DNA from: Leptotrichia sp. oral taxon 223
GTDB taxonomy: Bacteria > Fusobacteriota > Fusobacteriia > Fusobacteriales > Leptotrichiaceae
DNA: 64,000 nucleotides
Direction of reading: 5' to 3'
Assembly: GCF_013394795.1 (NCBI RefSeq)
Contig: NZ_JABXYU010000001.1
Coordinates: 1,922,001 to 1,986,000 of the forward strand
Part shown: positions 10,413 through 20,714 of the stretch, piece by piece
Layout of the letters: every line of letters starts with the position of its first letter
How positions within the stretch are numbered: position 1 is the first letter of the stretch
Position numbers and translations under genes: made by a program
Notes under the pieces: model-generated
Told to the model about the DNA's origin: nothing
The model's database searches: none
Seen by the model: only the letters and a program-made list of their open reading frames with translations

Positions 10413-10682
10413 AAATAATTAATGGAATTTTTTAAAACTGATGCTAAACCCCGTTTAAAAATAGGTATAAATTTTTATAATAAAGTTGTTTGATAGTTAA
10501 TTCATAATAATTCAACTAAATTATTTTTTATTATTTTGTTAGATATTTTAATTATTTGAAAATATTAGGTTTATATCCTTTATTAGAAAAGTTTGTAATA
10601 AATTTGTTATTTAAATGGGGCTTAGTATGAAATTACCAGATTAGAATATTTTTAAAAGTAAATGGGAAAAGAGATAGAAATT

Positions 10683-11282
10683 ATGAATTTTTTAGCACAT
10701 TCACTAATTTCGCTGGAAATTGATGAGCGGGAAAACAAAAAGACGTTATACGGGAATTTTGCTGGAGATTTTTACAAGGGGCTGGTTGATAAGATAGAGC
10801 TTCCTGAAAAATTGAAAGAGGGGATTGTTTTACATCGGATAATTGACGGAATTTCTGACAGGAATGAGAATTTTCTGAATAAGCTGCTTATGAAAAAATT
10901 TGGAATTTTTAAGGGGATTGTGTCGGATATGTATATTGATCATTTTTTAGCCAAAAATTTTGATAGGTTATTCAATGAAAATATTAATAATATTGAAAAT
11001 AAAATATTGTATAATATATCTGAGAATCAAAGTTTTTTTCCAAAAAAATTCGCAGGAACATTCAAATGGATTAAAAGTGAGAACGTGATGTCCAGTTACA
11101 AAAATATAGATTTTCTGGAGCGAGCATTTTATGGGATTTCTCAAAGAGTCAGAAAGGGAGAAATTTTAAGGTTGGCTGTAAAGGAGCTGGAAAAAAATTA
11201 CAGCACTTTTGAAGAAAAATCTATAAAAGAATTTTTTTATGTAAAAGAGAAAAGTATAAAAAATTTTTTGATGAATAGTTAA
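10683..11282 (+). CDS. acpH: acyl carrier protein phosphodiesterase-like protein (AcpH)
   Basis: AcpH removes the phosphopantetheine arm from acyl carrier protein. The 199-aa protein begins MNFLAHSLIS and carries GNFAGDFYKGL, HRIIDGISDRNENF and DMYIDHFLAKNF, the conserved acidic and histidine segments of the ACP_PD family. The start at 10683 gives the family N-terminus; a frame-open ATG seven codons earlier lacks a good ribosome-binding site. Substrate assignment is by family only; related proteins in many bacteria are untested. The 270 bases before it contain nothing recognised. Confidence 0.8.
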   Translation: MNFLAHSLISLEIDERENKKTLYGNFAGDFYKGLVDKIELPEKLKEGIVLHRIIDGISDRNENFLNKLLMKKFGIFKGIVSDMYIDHFLAKNFDRLFNENINNIENKILYNISENQSFFPKKFAGTFKWIKSENVMSSYKNIDFLERAFYGISQRVRKGEILRLAVKELEKNYSTFEEKSIKEFFYVKEKSIKNFLMNS

Positions 11283-11357
11283 AGGCTGGGCTTGGTTTAT
11301 TTTAAAATAATAATTTTGATTTTTATATGATTAAATAAAATTGGAGGAAGAAGAAAA

Positions 11358-11939
11358 ATGATAAAGTTTACAAAAGCAAGAAAAATTTTAATGGGATTAA
11401 TGGTTCTGGGGCAATTGGCAGCTGTACCGGTTATAGCGAATGCGGCGCCGTCAAAAGAGTCTGTGGAAGTAAAAAAATATGATTCATTAAATGCGGCTGC
11501 AAAAGATTATGCAAAAGTCTTGCAGGAAATATCAAATTACGGTTCAAGAAAGATGTTGAAATCTATAAATCCTGATGTGGATAAATATGTCGCTAAAATG
11601 AATAATGCAACATTGAAGAAACAATGGGAAGATTCAAATACAATGCTTATTGAGCAGTTTGACGTATCTGTCTACAAAGTGAATGAAAATGGAAATGAAG
11701 GTGAAGTTGTATTTTTGATAAAAGGATATGATGAAAAGGCTCTGGATAAATATTTGGGAGATAATGCCAGTAAATATGTGACAAAAGTTGATAATTCAAA
11801 GGATGAAATTGAAGTTAATATTGATAAGTATATAAAATTGCAGTATGATTATCTGTCAAAAACTAAAAAGGTTAATTTAGCCACTTCAACAGTTAAATTT
11901 AAAAAAGGCAGCGATAATAAATGGCAAGTTGCTAAATAA
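11358..11939 (+). CDS. secreted protein, unknown function
   Basis: A 193-aa protein with a signal peptide ending ANA (cleavage near residue 30) and no lipobox. The mature part has an early helical region (AAKDYAKVLQEISNYGSRKML) followed by alternating strands, with a repeated pattern of 'V-x-V-x-x-V-x-x-x-G-x-x-x-x-V-x-F' type. This order resembles the two lipoproteins at 39.5 and 58.0 kb (helical start, then KITYKVNKVES-like strands), and the three may share a fold. A GGAGGAAG site precedes the start. It is closed by a hairpin terminator. Confidence 0.78.
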   Translation: MIKFTKARKILMGLMVLGQLAAVPVIANAAPSKESVEVKKYDSLNAAAKDYAKVLQEISNYGSRKMLKSINPDVDKYVAKMNNATLKKQWEDSNTMLIEQFDVSVYKVNENGNEGEVVFLIKGYDEKALDKYLGDNASKYVTKVDNSKDEIEVNIDKYIKLQYDYLSKTKKVNLATSTVKFKKGSDNKWQVAK

Positions 11940-12009
11940 ATAACTTTTTAAAGATAAAGAATACTAAGCTGCCGAACAAGTCTAATAAAAAAATAAAAAT
12001 AATTTATGG

Positions 12010-12045
12010 AACTTATAGAATTTAATATTTTATAAGTTTTTTTTT
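12010..12045 (+). terminator. intrinsic terminator
   Basis: AACTTATA (12010-12017) pairs with TATAAGTT (12031-12038), followed by a run of nine T. It ends the secreted-protein gene upstream. Confidence 0.8.
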
Positions 12046-12062
12046 GTTAAAATTTTTCATTA

Positions 12063-12090
12063 TAAAAGAAAGGCCGCCCGTAGGCAGCCT
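12063..12090 (-). terminator. terminator of left autotransporter
   Basis: On the minus strand, AGGCTGCC-TACG-GGCGGCCT (12071-12090) followed by TTCTTTT. The same hairpin ends the right autotransporter gene, as part of the shared 3' repeat. Confidence 0.8.
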
Positions 12091-13295
12091 CCCCCTTAAG
12101 TTTAAGCTGTTCTGCTCATCTCAAGCTTTCTTGAGCCCTTCAAGCCCGTACCTCTTACTAGTACAGAACTCTCAGTCCCAGTCCAGCGTTGAAGTTGTGT
12201 CCCTTTGTTTCGTATCCTGTGTTTACTGTGAATCCTAGTCTTCCGTTATCCAGTCCTAGGTTAAGGTGCGACTTGAAGTTTCCTCTCTTGTCTTCCTTGT
12301 CCCCTCTGATTCCGAAGTAGTCTGTCCATGCTCCAACTATTCTTGCTTCATTTTCAACGTCGTTCAGTTTTCCGATTTCGTTTTCATAAGTGAAGCCCAG
12401 AACTGCTGTGAAGTTTGTATTCTTGAATACTGGCTGGCTGTATCTGAAGTCGATTCCTGCATTCGGTTTAACTGAGATGTAGTCGTCGCTCTTGACATTC
12501 AGCGCCATGTCCCCGTTTTCATGGATTGAAGAGAATCTTCCGTATTCAGCCTTGATTCCGATGTTTGGAACGATGCTGAAGCCGTCATTTATTACAAATG
12601 CCTTTTCAAGTCCAAGGGTTGCCCCTGCACCATAAGAATAGTAGTCAGCTTTTGCTCTGAATTCCTGATCTACTACCCAGAATCTACGCTTGATGTCGTT
12701 TCTTCCGAAGAATCCGTTTCCTCCTACATTAAGTACGAATGTTCCGTCACCGTCAAGAGGGATTGACTTGAACACTCCGACTTTGGCCATTGCCTGGTTT
12801 TCATAAGATTTAGACAGATCTTTGAATGTGTAGTAGTTGTTTACAACTCCCGCATACCATCCTGAAGCTTGTCCAAGTCTTACAGTCTCATCTTCATGGA
12901 CATAGGCAAATCCGCCTGAGTTGCTGTACCAGTCAGGTATTCCTGCAGTGTCAGTCTTGTACTCATTTCTTTGTCCGAACGCCTTGAACTTGTTGGAATC
13001 TTTAGAAAGATTGTTGTCTTTTCTAAGTCCGTCAATTTCTCCACCTATAATATCAGATGTAGCCTTGATTCTTTGTTGGACTCCACCATAAATGTGCCCT
13101 CTCATCTGATCGAACGCCTGAGCCAGGATGTGCCCTTCTCCGTTTCCTAAGCTGTTCAGTTTATTGAAGATAACTTTTTCAGCACTTTCCGGTCTTGCGA
13201 TTTCATAGATGTTGTCCAGGTTGTTTGTGAAGTTTACAAGCGAAGTATCGTTGTCATAGGCGAATGAGTGGTAAGGAACCTTACTCATGTACACT
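12070..13295 (-). repeat. 3' arm of inverted repeat, left copy
   Basis: Covers the translocation domain, stop codon, 3' flank and terminator of the left autotransporter. The encoded barrel is almost residue-for-residue the same as that encoded at 31750-32975 in opposite orientation. Similarity continues more loosely further into the genes. Confidence 0.9.
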
Positions 13296-16200
13296 TCTGA
13301 CAATTGGTTGTCATCAGATATTTTTGCCAATACTTGCCAAGTTAAGCTTGCTGACAATGCATTAACCTTCGCTCCTCCCGGCAGCTTGTTCAGCGCATCG
13401 TTGAACGGTTTCAGGATATTGCTCTTCGCAACGAGGTTTCCATTTTCATCGTATTTATCTCCGATTCTGATTGCCTTGGAGTTTGTATACAATGTAGCTT
13501 CCGGTCCGAAGTACAGGTTAACTTTCGACAGCTTAGGAAGGTTTTCAATACCGTTGATCGGGTTAGTATATCTAACTCCCGAAGTATCTACGTACATTCC
13601 GATGCTTGTAACTTCTGACCGTTGATCCCTGTAGGCATGTTCCCATACCGGGTTACCCCATTCGTTCTTAGCTGAAAGGTCGATTATTCTTGTTCCTCCA
13701 GTCTGAATGCTGCTTGTAACAGTTATGTTCTTAGCTGAAGATCCTGGAGTCGCCGCATCACTTTCAACATTGAAGATTGGAGTGTCAATGCCGTCAACGC
13801 TTATCTTAGTCAATGGCACGATGTCCGGAGCAGTTATTGTTGTTCCTACTCCTGTTGTCTTAGGATTTCCTGTTGTTCCTTCCTCTATTGAGCTTTCAGT
13901 TCCTCCGTAAAGGTCTGTTCCACCTTTTCCGTTAGTCTGTCCTGCCGTTACCGCAGATGCCGAAGTGTATCTCGGATCTGTTGATTTAAGAACTTCTGTA
14001 GGGTTTCCGCTTGCATCAACGATAAATCTTGAACCGTCAGTTACGATTCCGTAGGAACCTGTTCCTGTTACGTTGATTGTTCCGTAGTTCTTGATGTATC
14101 CACCGTTGATTGCAACCACTCCTGACAAGTTGTTGGCATTACCGGTGATTGTTCCGTGGTTTTCCCCAATTGCCCCGTGATCTAGGTACATACCGATTGA
14201 GCTTTCACCTTGCAAATTAATTGTTCCATAGTTAAGGGCTTTAGATCCATGTCCAGTTGCGAACATTCCGATACCTTCTTTTTCCTTGACGTTGATTGTT
14301 CCCCTGTTTACAACATATCCTTCTTCCTGTGTTCTGTCGAATGAGCCATCAGTTTTATAGACATTACGTCCTGCGGCCATCGCTGCTGAATATCTCATGT
14401 TAATTGTATCTGACATACCAGTCGTGATTGTTCCGTAGTTAGTTGACGGCGCATTGATGTTGCTTGAGAACACTCCGACGTTTCCAAATCCTAGCGTATC
14501 ATTGTTCTGGTTGTCAACATCGTATTTGGATCTTAGGTCAATTGTTCCGTAGTTGTCTATCGAACCTTTAGTGTAATAAGCTGTATTGTAGTCCCCGTCC
14601 ATTGTTATGTTGGCAAAAGATTTTCCTCTTGACTCAGTGTCCAGTGAGTAGTAGTATACAGAATTTCCCTGTTCGTAAACTTCTTCCGGAACTTTAGGGT
14701 TTGTAGGTTTTGTTGACTTGACATGTCCACCTGCATTGCTGTTTGTGGAGTATGCCAGTCTGATTGTCGGCTGGTCTGTAGGCGAACCGATTGTTACATT
14801 TGTCGGAGCCCCTCCGTTCTTTTCAGCCATCACGATACCGTATGAGAATCTGTCGATGTCCATGTCGGCGCTGACATTGATGTCCCTTGCGGTATTTGTT
14901 CTAGTCTGGTTGTTGTCAATGTATACTCCGATTACTGAATCCCTTTCCCTTGGAGCGTCCAGTTTTGACAACAGGTTGTTAGGGTTGGCATATTGAGTCT
15001 GTCTGCTGATTGGGTATGCCCCTGGTGCAGTTGAAACTCCCGACGTTGTCTGAACATGTCCCATTACAGTGTCATTTCCAACCAAGATCTTAGTTTGTTG
15101 GATATTTACGTTTCCATCTCCGGAATAGATTCCGTAGTTGTTCTTGTTAACTGTAATCTGAGACTTGCTTCCGTCAGCCTTGGCGCCAGTGTTTACGTTA
15201 TATCCGTAGATAGCCCAGCTTCCTATGTTCTTGTCGTTTGTGGAATCCCCGATTGTAATGTCCCCGTGGTTTTCAATAGTTGTATAAGTTCCGCCTGCAT
15301 TGCCGTTGGCAGAGTTTGCAAAGATACCTACGTTCACTTTCTTCATATCTTCGGAAGTGATCGTGTTAGCCTGCGCATTCAATGAGTCGTTAAGCTTGAT
15401 GTTACCGTAGTTTACAAATGTACCTTTGTTGACTATGGCACCGTAAGCCCTTACATTGGTAACGGATGACTTGTCTTCCTCGATGTTACCTCTGTTAATT
15501 ACAGTATCTCCAGCATCGTTAGTATTTACCAGGATACCTGCAATCCCTTTGTAAGTTCCACGTCCTGCTGTCGGTGTTGTCAGTTTAGATTCAGCCAGTT
15601 CATATGCCAAGTCTACCTTAGTGTCACCTCTATTAGTAAATTTAATATCTAAGTCATTAGAAGCTGTTGTAACTTGTGTATTTCTTCCGCCAAATACCAT
15701 TGCAAATCCATTTTTATTGTTTGCACCATTATAGTTGTATTGGAATGTCTTCAAGTGGTTTGCGCCTGTTGCAACATGAGTGTCATCCATTCCCCATAAT
15801 CCTACTCCATCATCAGCAGTTTCTACAGTGAATTTATCAGAAAGTAAGTTAATTTCAGCACTTTCAGCATAAATACCTACACCATTTTTACCTGTGAAAA
15901 TATCATTTCCACCTAGATTAGTAGTAAGTCCACCTGGAGTGAATGTTGTTGCTTTAGTTCCCCATGCAGTAAATGCTCCATTGCTTCCACCTGTAAGGTT
16001 GATTACTCCACCAGCATTAGCAGATCCGTTAGCATAGTTTGTATTGCTGTTTACTAATGCGATACCTACTCCTCTTGCATCAGGAGCTGTTACATCTGCA
16101 TTTGAAACATCAATACCAGTCGATCCAGCAGTAGTATTGATATAATCAATTGTTACACCACTTGCCAATCCATCATTTCTATTTTCTGCATAAATACCAG

Positions 16201-19200
16201 TTGCTTTTTCTCCTGCAACATAGATTTTTGCATCTTCATGTCTAATTGCAACAGAGTTGTCCACACCTCTATGGTTAATTTCATCAGCATAGTTATAAGT
16301 TACTTCATTTGTATCTGAAATACCTACAATACCATAGTTTTCACCAGTAGCAGTGTTTTCGGCAGATCTGTTTCTGTTATCCCCATTTGTCGCAACATGA
16401 GAAGGTTGTTCATATTTACCTGTTACAATAATTTCAGAGTTTTTAAGGTTTTTAAGAATACTTCCGTCGGTTCCAACGATAGCATTACCATGATCTACTT
16501 TTACAGTAGCGACTTTGTTTCCATCACCATTTACGATAGTTCCAAAGTTTACAAGAAGTCCTGTTATCGGTGCTGACGAAGCAGTAGTGTCTTTAGAACC
16601 TCCCCAGAAATTTACTGTTCCTAAGTTAGTAAATCCTGATTCACCTTTTCTTGTTTTTCTCCATATCGGATCATTAGCATTTTTAACATCATTCCATCTG
16701 CTTAACGAGTTACCCATTGCAAGTCCAACATTTTTAACTTGATAATTAGTTTTTCCTTTAGAATCTTTCAAATCTCTTTCACGTACATCCCCTGTAACTT
16801 TTTTACCGTTATTTATTGTCAAGTATGTACTTTCCATCTTAATATCATTGAAAGTATCATTTTTATCAGTAGCTGGTGTAGCTGTTGCTCCTGTTTTTTC
16901 AATATCTTCTACATTAACATCTTCATCAATTTGTAATTTATCATTGATTAAAGTAACATCTATTAAATGGCTACCTTTGTTATTTATTGTCATTCCGCCC
17001 GCATAGTTACCAATTCCTTGTAAGAAACTACTATTAGGAGTACCAGAAGTTCCTATTTTATTACTATCCCATTTTAGTTCTTCTGTTGCTTGATTAATTA
17101 TTCCGATAGTTACATTACCAGTTAGGATATTAGTAGTTACTTGTCCCATACCTCTGTATTTAGCTTTATCCCAAATATTAGCTTCTGTTACGTCAGTTGG
17201 ACGTGTAATATCTTTCGCATAATCCCATTCTCTAACGATAGAATCCCCTGGTTTACGAATATTTCCATAATTATTACCAGTCAATAGAACACCATCATAC
17301 ATATCAATATTAGTAGTTCCAGTAAATGTTATATTTGATTGATCGCTATCATCTTCTCTATACACATAGAATGGTGAAACATTTGTATGTGTATTTACTG
17401 TACTTATTGATTGTGCATGTCTAGTACCAGTATTTACTGTACCATCTCCACTTGCAGAAATTGTACCAGTTGTACTATTGTTATTTTGGTTTACAATGTT
17501 TCCTTCAAATTCGATTGTACTATTTTTTCTTGCATAAAGAGCACCATATTCATTATCAACAATAGTTACATTTTTTAATTTTACATTACCTCTGTTTTTA
17601 GCAACAGCTCCAATACCAAAAATTAATGAATTATCTGCATTAATATCTGCTCCTGTTTCAGCAAATGTAGTGCTTGCGGCTTCTCCATCCATATCAATTT
17701 GTCCACCATTTACTGCATATGCGGCGATATTCTTATATGCACGTGCATTTGCATCAGCAGAATTTTTATTGTAATCTGTATTATTTAATGTCAGCCAGTC
17801 TGCTGCAACAATTTTTCCTACAGTAGTTATTTTTGAATCAAATGCACTGTTTTTTCGTCCAAGATCTGATTGATAACCATCAGCATAAGCAACAACTGCC
17901 TCAGAACCAGCAGCTCTTACCATTACTTTAGCCGTTGTAGTACCAGCTTTGATTTCACCACCATCTTGTGCAACAAATACACGTCCAGCTTTAGACATTG
18001 AATCAACATCTTTTAAGAAAGTGATTCTGGAAGCCTTGTTAACAAATTTTCCTTGAATTAACGAGCCTTTAATATCATCTGTCTCACCACCAGCATATCC
18101 CATTATATGATTTGTACTTACATCTGTAAGTTTGATTTTATTATACTCTCTTTGAGTAGGTGTGGTTCCATGTAAACCATCAGTAATATTGTTAGTATTT
18201 GATGCATCTCCAACAGATACTCCTGTACCATTAATTGTATAGACAGATACTCCTGTAGCATTATTTTGATATGCAACATTAAGAGTTTGAACTGTAACAT
18301 CTTTTGAAGCAGTTCCTCCTCCACCAGAAATATGGCTTCCAATATCAAGTCCTTCTGCATTTTGTCCACTTGCAGCATAAACAGCTACTGAGTTAGTGGC
18401 AGCATTAGTTCCTCCGAATGCTCCTTGTAATCGAATTTCTCCGTTAAAGAATCCTGCTTTTCCGATATTATAAGGTTGTGTAGTTGGCCCTTGCAAATTA
18501 ACCATAATATTATTATTACCTTGCATTTGCACATCAGATAAATAAAGTTTTGAAGCAGCATCTACAACACCGGCATATCCATTATACACAACATTGTTAT
18601 TTCCTGCTGTAAATATACGTCCACCTGTTTGTGTTCCCCACTGCATTAAATCATCAGTTTTTAAAGCAGTATCACTAGCAGTAGCACCCTTACCATTTAT
18701 AATAGTAGCTTTACCAAGAGCAGAAATAACATTATACACAACATTATTATTTCCTCTAAATCTTACATTTACAGGACCTGCTACTGTAACTTCACTGCTA
18801 ACCAATTTTGATTCATTACTAAATCCATCCTGAAAATTAAAAGCAACGTTTTTTTCTTCCCCAGTTAATCCACCATTATCTTGAACACTATTTGTAGTAT
18901 CAAAGTTAGCTATTGAGTTTGTATTATCATTACTAAAAGTAATTGTAGCCTTTCCAGTACGTCCAAGACTTGTAACATAAGCTGCTCCATTTCCATTATA
19001 AATTGAAACATCAACATCTTCAGAAGTTACATTAGCACCATCAATAGCTTTTAAATATGAATTTCCTGCAAGAGAAGGAGTATGTCCAATATGTACATCT
19101 AGATATTTGGTATTCATTGTTTTATTAGTTAATAATACTTCACTACGTGCAGATACTCCTCCAGAAGTTGCAGCATTTTTGTGTAAATCATAAGTGCCAC

Positions 19201-20149
19201 CACCATGAGCATCAAGAGCCTGCGTAAACAATGTCCATGCATTTGCAGTTAAATTTCCAGCTGTATCGTGTACTTGTTGTCTAAGATAAGCAGCTCTTGT
19301 CATAGGTGTATCCGTACCAGATGTGGTGTATGAAGTTCCTAAAACACCAGCCATTGAAGCATTGTATGCAGTATTATAAGCATTTGTGTAAGCTGTTCCA
19401 GTAAGTGCTCCACCAGCTGCAACACCAGCTGCATGAGCAATTGCAGTTTGATCATCATATTTCTTACCATAATAAGCTACATTTGTATTAGCAGCGTTTA
19501 TATTTAAGTTAGGATGAGTGTGATAATAATCTATAATAGCCTCTACAATAGTCCCTGCACCGCCTCCACGTGCATTCCATTCGGCTGCAAACGGAACTGA
19601 AAAAGTAGAAGCTACTCCATCATACCCAGTATCACCATTACTTAAATGAGTACCTCCATTTGAATCAAGCCAACTTCCCGGTGTATTATAAGTATTATTT
19701 AAATTATTATAAGAAGAACCTGCTGCATTGTTATTTGGAGCTGGTTTATTTAAATTGGAATACTGTACACCAGAACTACCACTTGTCTGAGGAAGCCAAG
19801 TATAATTTGTCACACCGTGGTATGCTCCATAGACTTCTCCTGGAACAGAAGCAATATTCCCATTTTCTATATGTCCTCTACTAGTTGCTGAATGTCCTTC
19901 CAAGTCAGTGTCATATTTACTTTGTTGACGGTTTCTTGTCTGCCAATCCCATCCATCGTATGAACGAATTGTAGAATTCGTTCTATCAAAAGTTGCAATA
20001 TTTCCCCAATTTTTAGCATTTGTTACAGTAGTTTTTGGATCTGGAAGATTCAAAGTGTAACCAGCATTAGGTGCCTCTTTAACATAGCTAGTTAATGTTG
20101 AACTAGTACTTGTATAAATAACAGGATTATAACTTACCGCATTCGGCAT
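12158..20149 (-). CDS. giant type V autotransporter, main part of a frameshifted gene
   Basis: Encodes 2663 aa in this frame: a very long beta-helical passenger, then an outer-membrane autotransporter beta-barrel of about 280 aa ending in LGLRVLY with a terminal aromatic residue. The passenger is rich in N, G, T and in repeated NYGTI / NRGTI / YGIV turns, as in fusobacterial adhesins. The signal peptide and conserved N-terminal domain lie in another frame at 20193-20714; the frame here is open back to the break, where codons read HEPYKNYTPERLDNIKMPNA. The ATG at 20149 has no ribosome-binding site, so without frame repair this part would not be exported. Base composition is more A+T-rich in the upstream half of the passenger than at the 3' end. 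It may be a pseudogene, a phase variant or a sequencing error. Confidence 0.85.
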   Translation of the reverse strand: MPNAVSYNPVIYTSTSSTLTSYVKEAPNAGYTLNLPDPKTTVTNAKNWGNIATFDRTNSTIRSYDGWDWQTRNRQQSKYDTDLEGHSATSRGHIENGNIASVPGEVYGAYHGVTNYTWLPQTSGSSGVQYSNLNKPAPNNNAAGSSYNNLNNTYNTPGSWLDSNGGTHLSNGDTGYDGVASTFSVPFAAEWNARGGGAGTIVEAIIDYYHTHPNLNINAANTNVAYYGKKYDDQTAIAHAAGVAAGGALTGTAYTNAYNTAYNASMAGVLGTSYTTSGTDTPMTRAAYLRQQVHDTAGNLTANAWTLFTQALDAHGGGTYDLHKNAATSGGVSARSEVLLTNKTMNTKYLDVHIGHTPSLAGNSYLKAIDGANVTSEDVDVSIYNGNGAAYVTSLGRTGKATITFSNDNTNSIANFDTTNSVQDNGGLTGEEKNVAFNFQDGFSNESKLVSSEVTVAGPVNVRFRGNNNVVYNVISALGKATIINGKGATASDTALKTDDLMQWGTQTGGRIFTAGNNNVVYNGYAGVVDAASKLYLSDVQMQGNNNIMVNLQGPTTQPYNIGKAGFFNGEIRLQGAFGGTNAATNSVAVYAASGQNAEGLDIGSHISGGGGTASKDVTVQTLNVAYQNNATGVSVYTINGTGVSVGDASNTNNITDGLHGTTPTQREYNKIKLTDVSTNHIMGYAGGETDDIKGSLIQGKFVNKASRITFLKDVDSMSKAGRVFVAQDGGEIKAGTTTAKVMVRAAGSEAVVAYADGYQSDLGRKNSAFDSKITTVGKIVAADWLTLNNTDYNKNSADANARAYKNIAAYAVNGGQIDMDGEAASTTFAETGADINADNSLIFGIGAVAKNRGNVKLKNVTIVDNEYGALYARKNSTIEFEGNIVNQNNNSTTGTISASGDGTVNTGTRHAQSISTVNTHTNVSPFYVYREDDSDQSNITFTGTTNIDMYDGVLLTGNNYGNIRKPGDSIVREWDYAKDITRPTDVTEANIWDKAKYRGMGQVTTNILTGNVTIGIINQATEELKWDSNKIGTSGTPNSSFLQGIGNYAGGMTINNKGSHLIDVTLINDKLQIDEDVNVEDIEKTGATATPATDKNDTFNDIKMESTYLTINNGKKVTGDVRERDLKDSKGKTNYQVKNVGLAMGNSLSRWNDVKNANDPIWRKTRKGESGFTNLGTVNFWGGSKDTTASSAPITGLLVNFGTIVNGDGNKVATVKVDHGNAIVGTDGSILKNLKNSEIIVTGKYEQPSHVATNGDNRNRSAENTATGENYGIVGISDTNEVTYNYADEINHRGVDNSVAIRHEDAKIYVAGEKATGIYAENRNDGLASGVTIDYINTTAGSTGIDVSNADVTAPDARGVGIALVNSNTNYANGSANAGGVINLTGGSNGAFTAWGTKATTFTPGGLTTNLGGNDIFTGKNGVGIYAESAEINLLSDKFTVETADDGVGLWGMDDTHVATGANHLKTFQYNYNGANNKNGFAMVFGGRNTQVTTASNDLDIKFTNRGDTKVDLAYELAESKLTTPTAGRGTYKGIAGILVNTNDAGDTVINRGNIEEDKSSVTNVRAYGAIVNKGTFVNYGNIKLNDSLNAQANTITSEDMKKVNVGIFANSANGNAGGTYTTIENHGDITIGDSTNDKNIGSWAIYGYNVNTGAKADGSKSQITVNKNNYGIYSGDGNVNIQQTKILVGNDTVMGHVQTTSGVSTAPGAYPISRQTQYANPNNLLSKLDAPRERDSVIGVYIDNNQTRTNTARDINVSADMDIDRFSYGIVMAEKNGGAPTNVTIGSPTDQPTIRLAYSTNSNAGGHVKSTKPTNPKVPEEVYEQGNSVYYYSLDTESRGKSFANITMDGDYNTAYYTKGSIDNYGTIDLRSKYDVDNQNNDTLGFGNVGVFSSNINAPSTNYGTITTGMSDTINMRYSAAMAAGRNVYKTDGSFDRTQEEGYVVNRGTINVKEKEGIGMFATGHGSKALNYGTINLQGESSIGMYLDHGAIGENHGTITGNANNLSGVVAINGGYIKNYGTINVTGTGSYGIVTDGSRFIVDASGNPTEVLKSTDPRYTSASAVTAGQTNGKGGTDLYGGTESSIEEGTTGNPKTTGVGTTITAPDIVPLTKISVDGIDTPIFNVESDAATPGSSAKNITVTSSIQTGGTRIIDLSAKNEWGNPVWEHAYRDQRSEVTSIGMYVDTSGVRYTNPINGIENLPKLSKVNLYFGPEATLYTNSKAIRIGDKYDENGNLVAKSNILKPFNDALNKLPGGAKVNALSASLTWQVLAKISDDNQLSEVYMSKVPYHSFAYDNDTSLVNFTNNLDNIYEIARPESAEKVIFNKLNSLGNGEGHILAQAFDQMRGHIYGGVQQRIKATSDIIGGEIDGLRKDNNLSKDSNKFKAFGQRNEYKTDTAGIPDWYSNSGGFAYVHEDETVRLGQASGWYAGVVNNYYTFKDLSKSYENQAMAKVGVFKSIPLDGDGTFVLNVGGNGFFGRNDIKRRFWVVDQEFRAKADYYSYGAGATLGLEKAFVINDGFSIVPNIGIKAEYGRFSSIHENGDMALNVKSDDYISVKPNAGIDFRYSQPVFKNTNFTAVLGFTYENEIGKLNDVENEARIVGAWTDYFGIRGDKEDKRGNFKSHLNLGLDNGRLGFTVNTGYETKGHNFNAGLGLRVLY

Positions 20150-20192
20150 TTTAATATTATCCAGTCTTTCAGGCGTATAGTTCTTATAAGGC

Positions 20193-20714
20193 TCATGTAT
20201 TAGCCGGATTGATAGTCAGTGAGTTTGGCTCCTGATTACGAGGTATATTCAAGTTAGTAGCCCCGTATAGATGCTTGCTTGGGTCAAACACATACTTAGT
20301 TAAATCGTTATCCCTTCTGTAGTATTCCAGGAACTTTCCTCCACGCCCCCTGTAGGTAGTTCCCCAGTCGTTGTTCGTATATCCTGTGCCGAACTGGAAT
20401 GAAGCCCATGGGCTCTTGATAACCTGATCCCCCTGCTGAAGCAATTGTGCAAGTTCCCTCTCAGCACCTTTAAGAGACTGTTCATTCTCCTTTCTGGCAC
20501 GTATGAAGGACTGACGCAGGTCAGTTATGGCATCATAGGTTGCGGCACTGACTTCCTGCTGCTCCGTAGCTGCATCGGCATTAAGCCTAGGCGCAAAAGT
20601 GAGAAGCCCGGTAACAAGGAAAGCGATTAGCAGGCTGTCAGAATAGTGCACGTCTTTACATCTTTTAACAAACGATCGCAAGTCTTTAGCAATCTGTCGT
20701 AAGTTATTACTCAT
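20193..20714 (-). CDS. N-terminal fragment of the left autotransporter
   Basis: 173 codons with a normal ribosome-binding site (AAGGAGGAAG) and ATG. The product begins MSNNLRQIAKDLRSFVKRCK, an extended basic N-region, then a hydrophobic segment (LLIAFLVTGLLTFAPRL) and cleavage near NADA at about residue 48. A helical stretch and the WASFQFGTGYTNNDWGTTYRGRGGKFLEYY block follow: the autotransporter-associated N-terminal domain of fusobacterial proteins. It ends LTINPANT-stop. Moving one base restores the reading frame into the 2663-codon part, so the two are one gene, broken at 20193-20200. No homopolymer is present there. Confidence 0.85.
   Translation of the reverse strand: MSNNLRQIAKDLRSFVKRCKDVHYSDSLLIAFLVTGLLTFAPRLNADAATEQQEVSAATYDAITDLRQSFIRARKENEQSLKGAERELAQLLQQGDQVIKSPWASFQFGTGYTNNDWGTTYRGRGGKFLEYYRRDNDLTKYVFDPSKHLYGATNLNIPRNQEPNSLTINPANT

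Noticed and set aside
12044-12238. 64-codon plus-strand frame
   Set aside because: Runs across the terminator and the antisense of the autotransporter 3' end; no ribosome-binding site.
12266-19884. Many plus-strand reading frames of 60-110 codons inside the left autotransporter
   Set aside because: They lie antisense to a well-supported gene, lack ribosome-binding sites, and the same frames recur inverted in the right gene, as expected of shadows.
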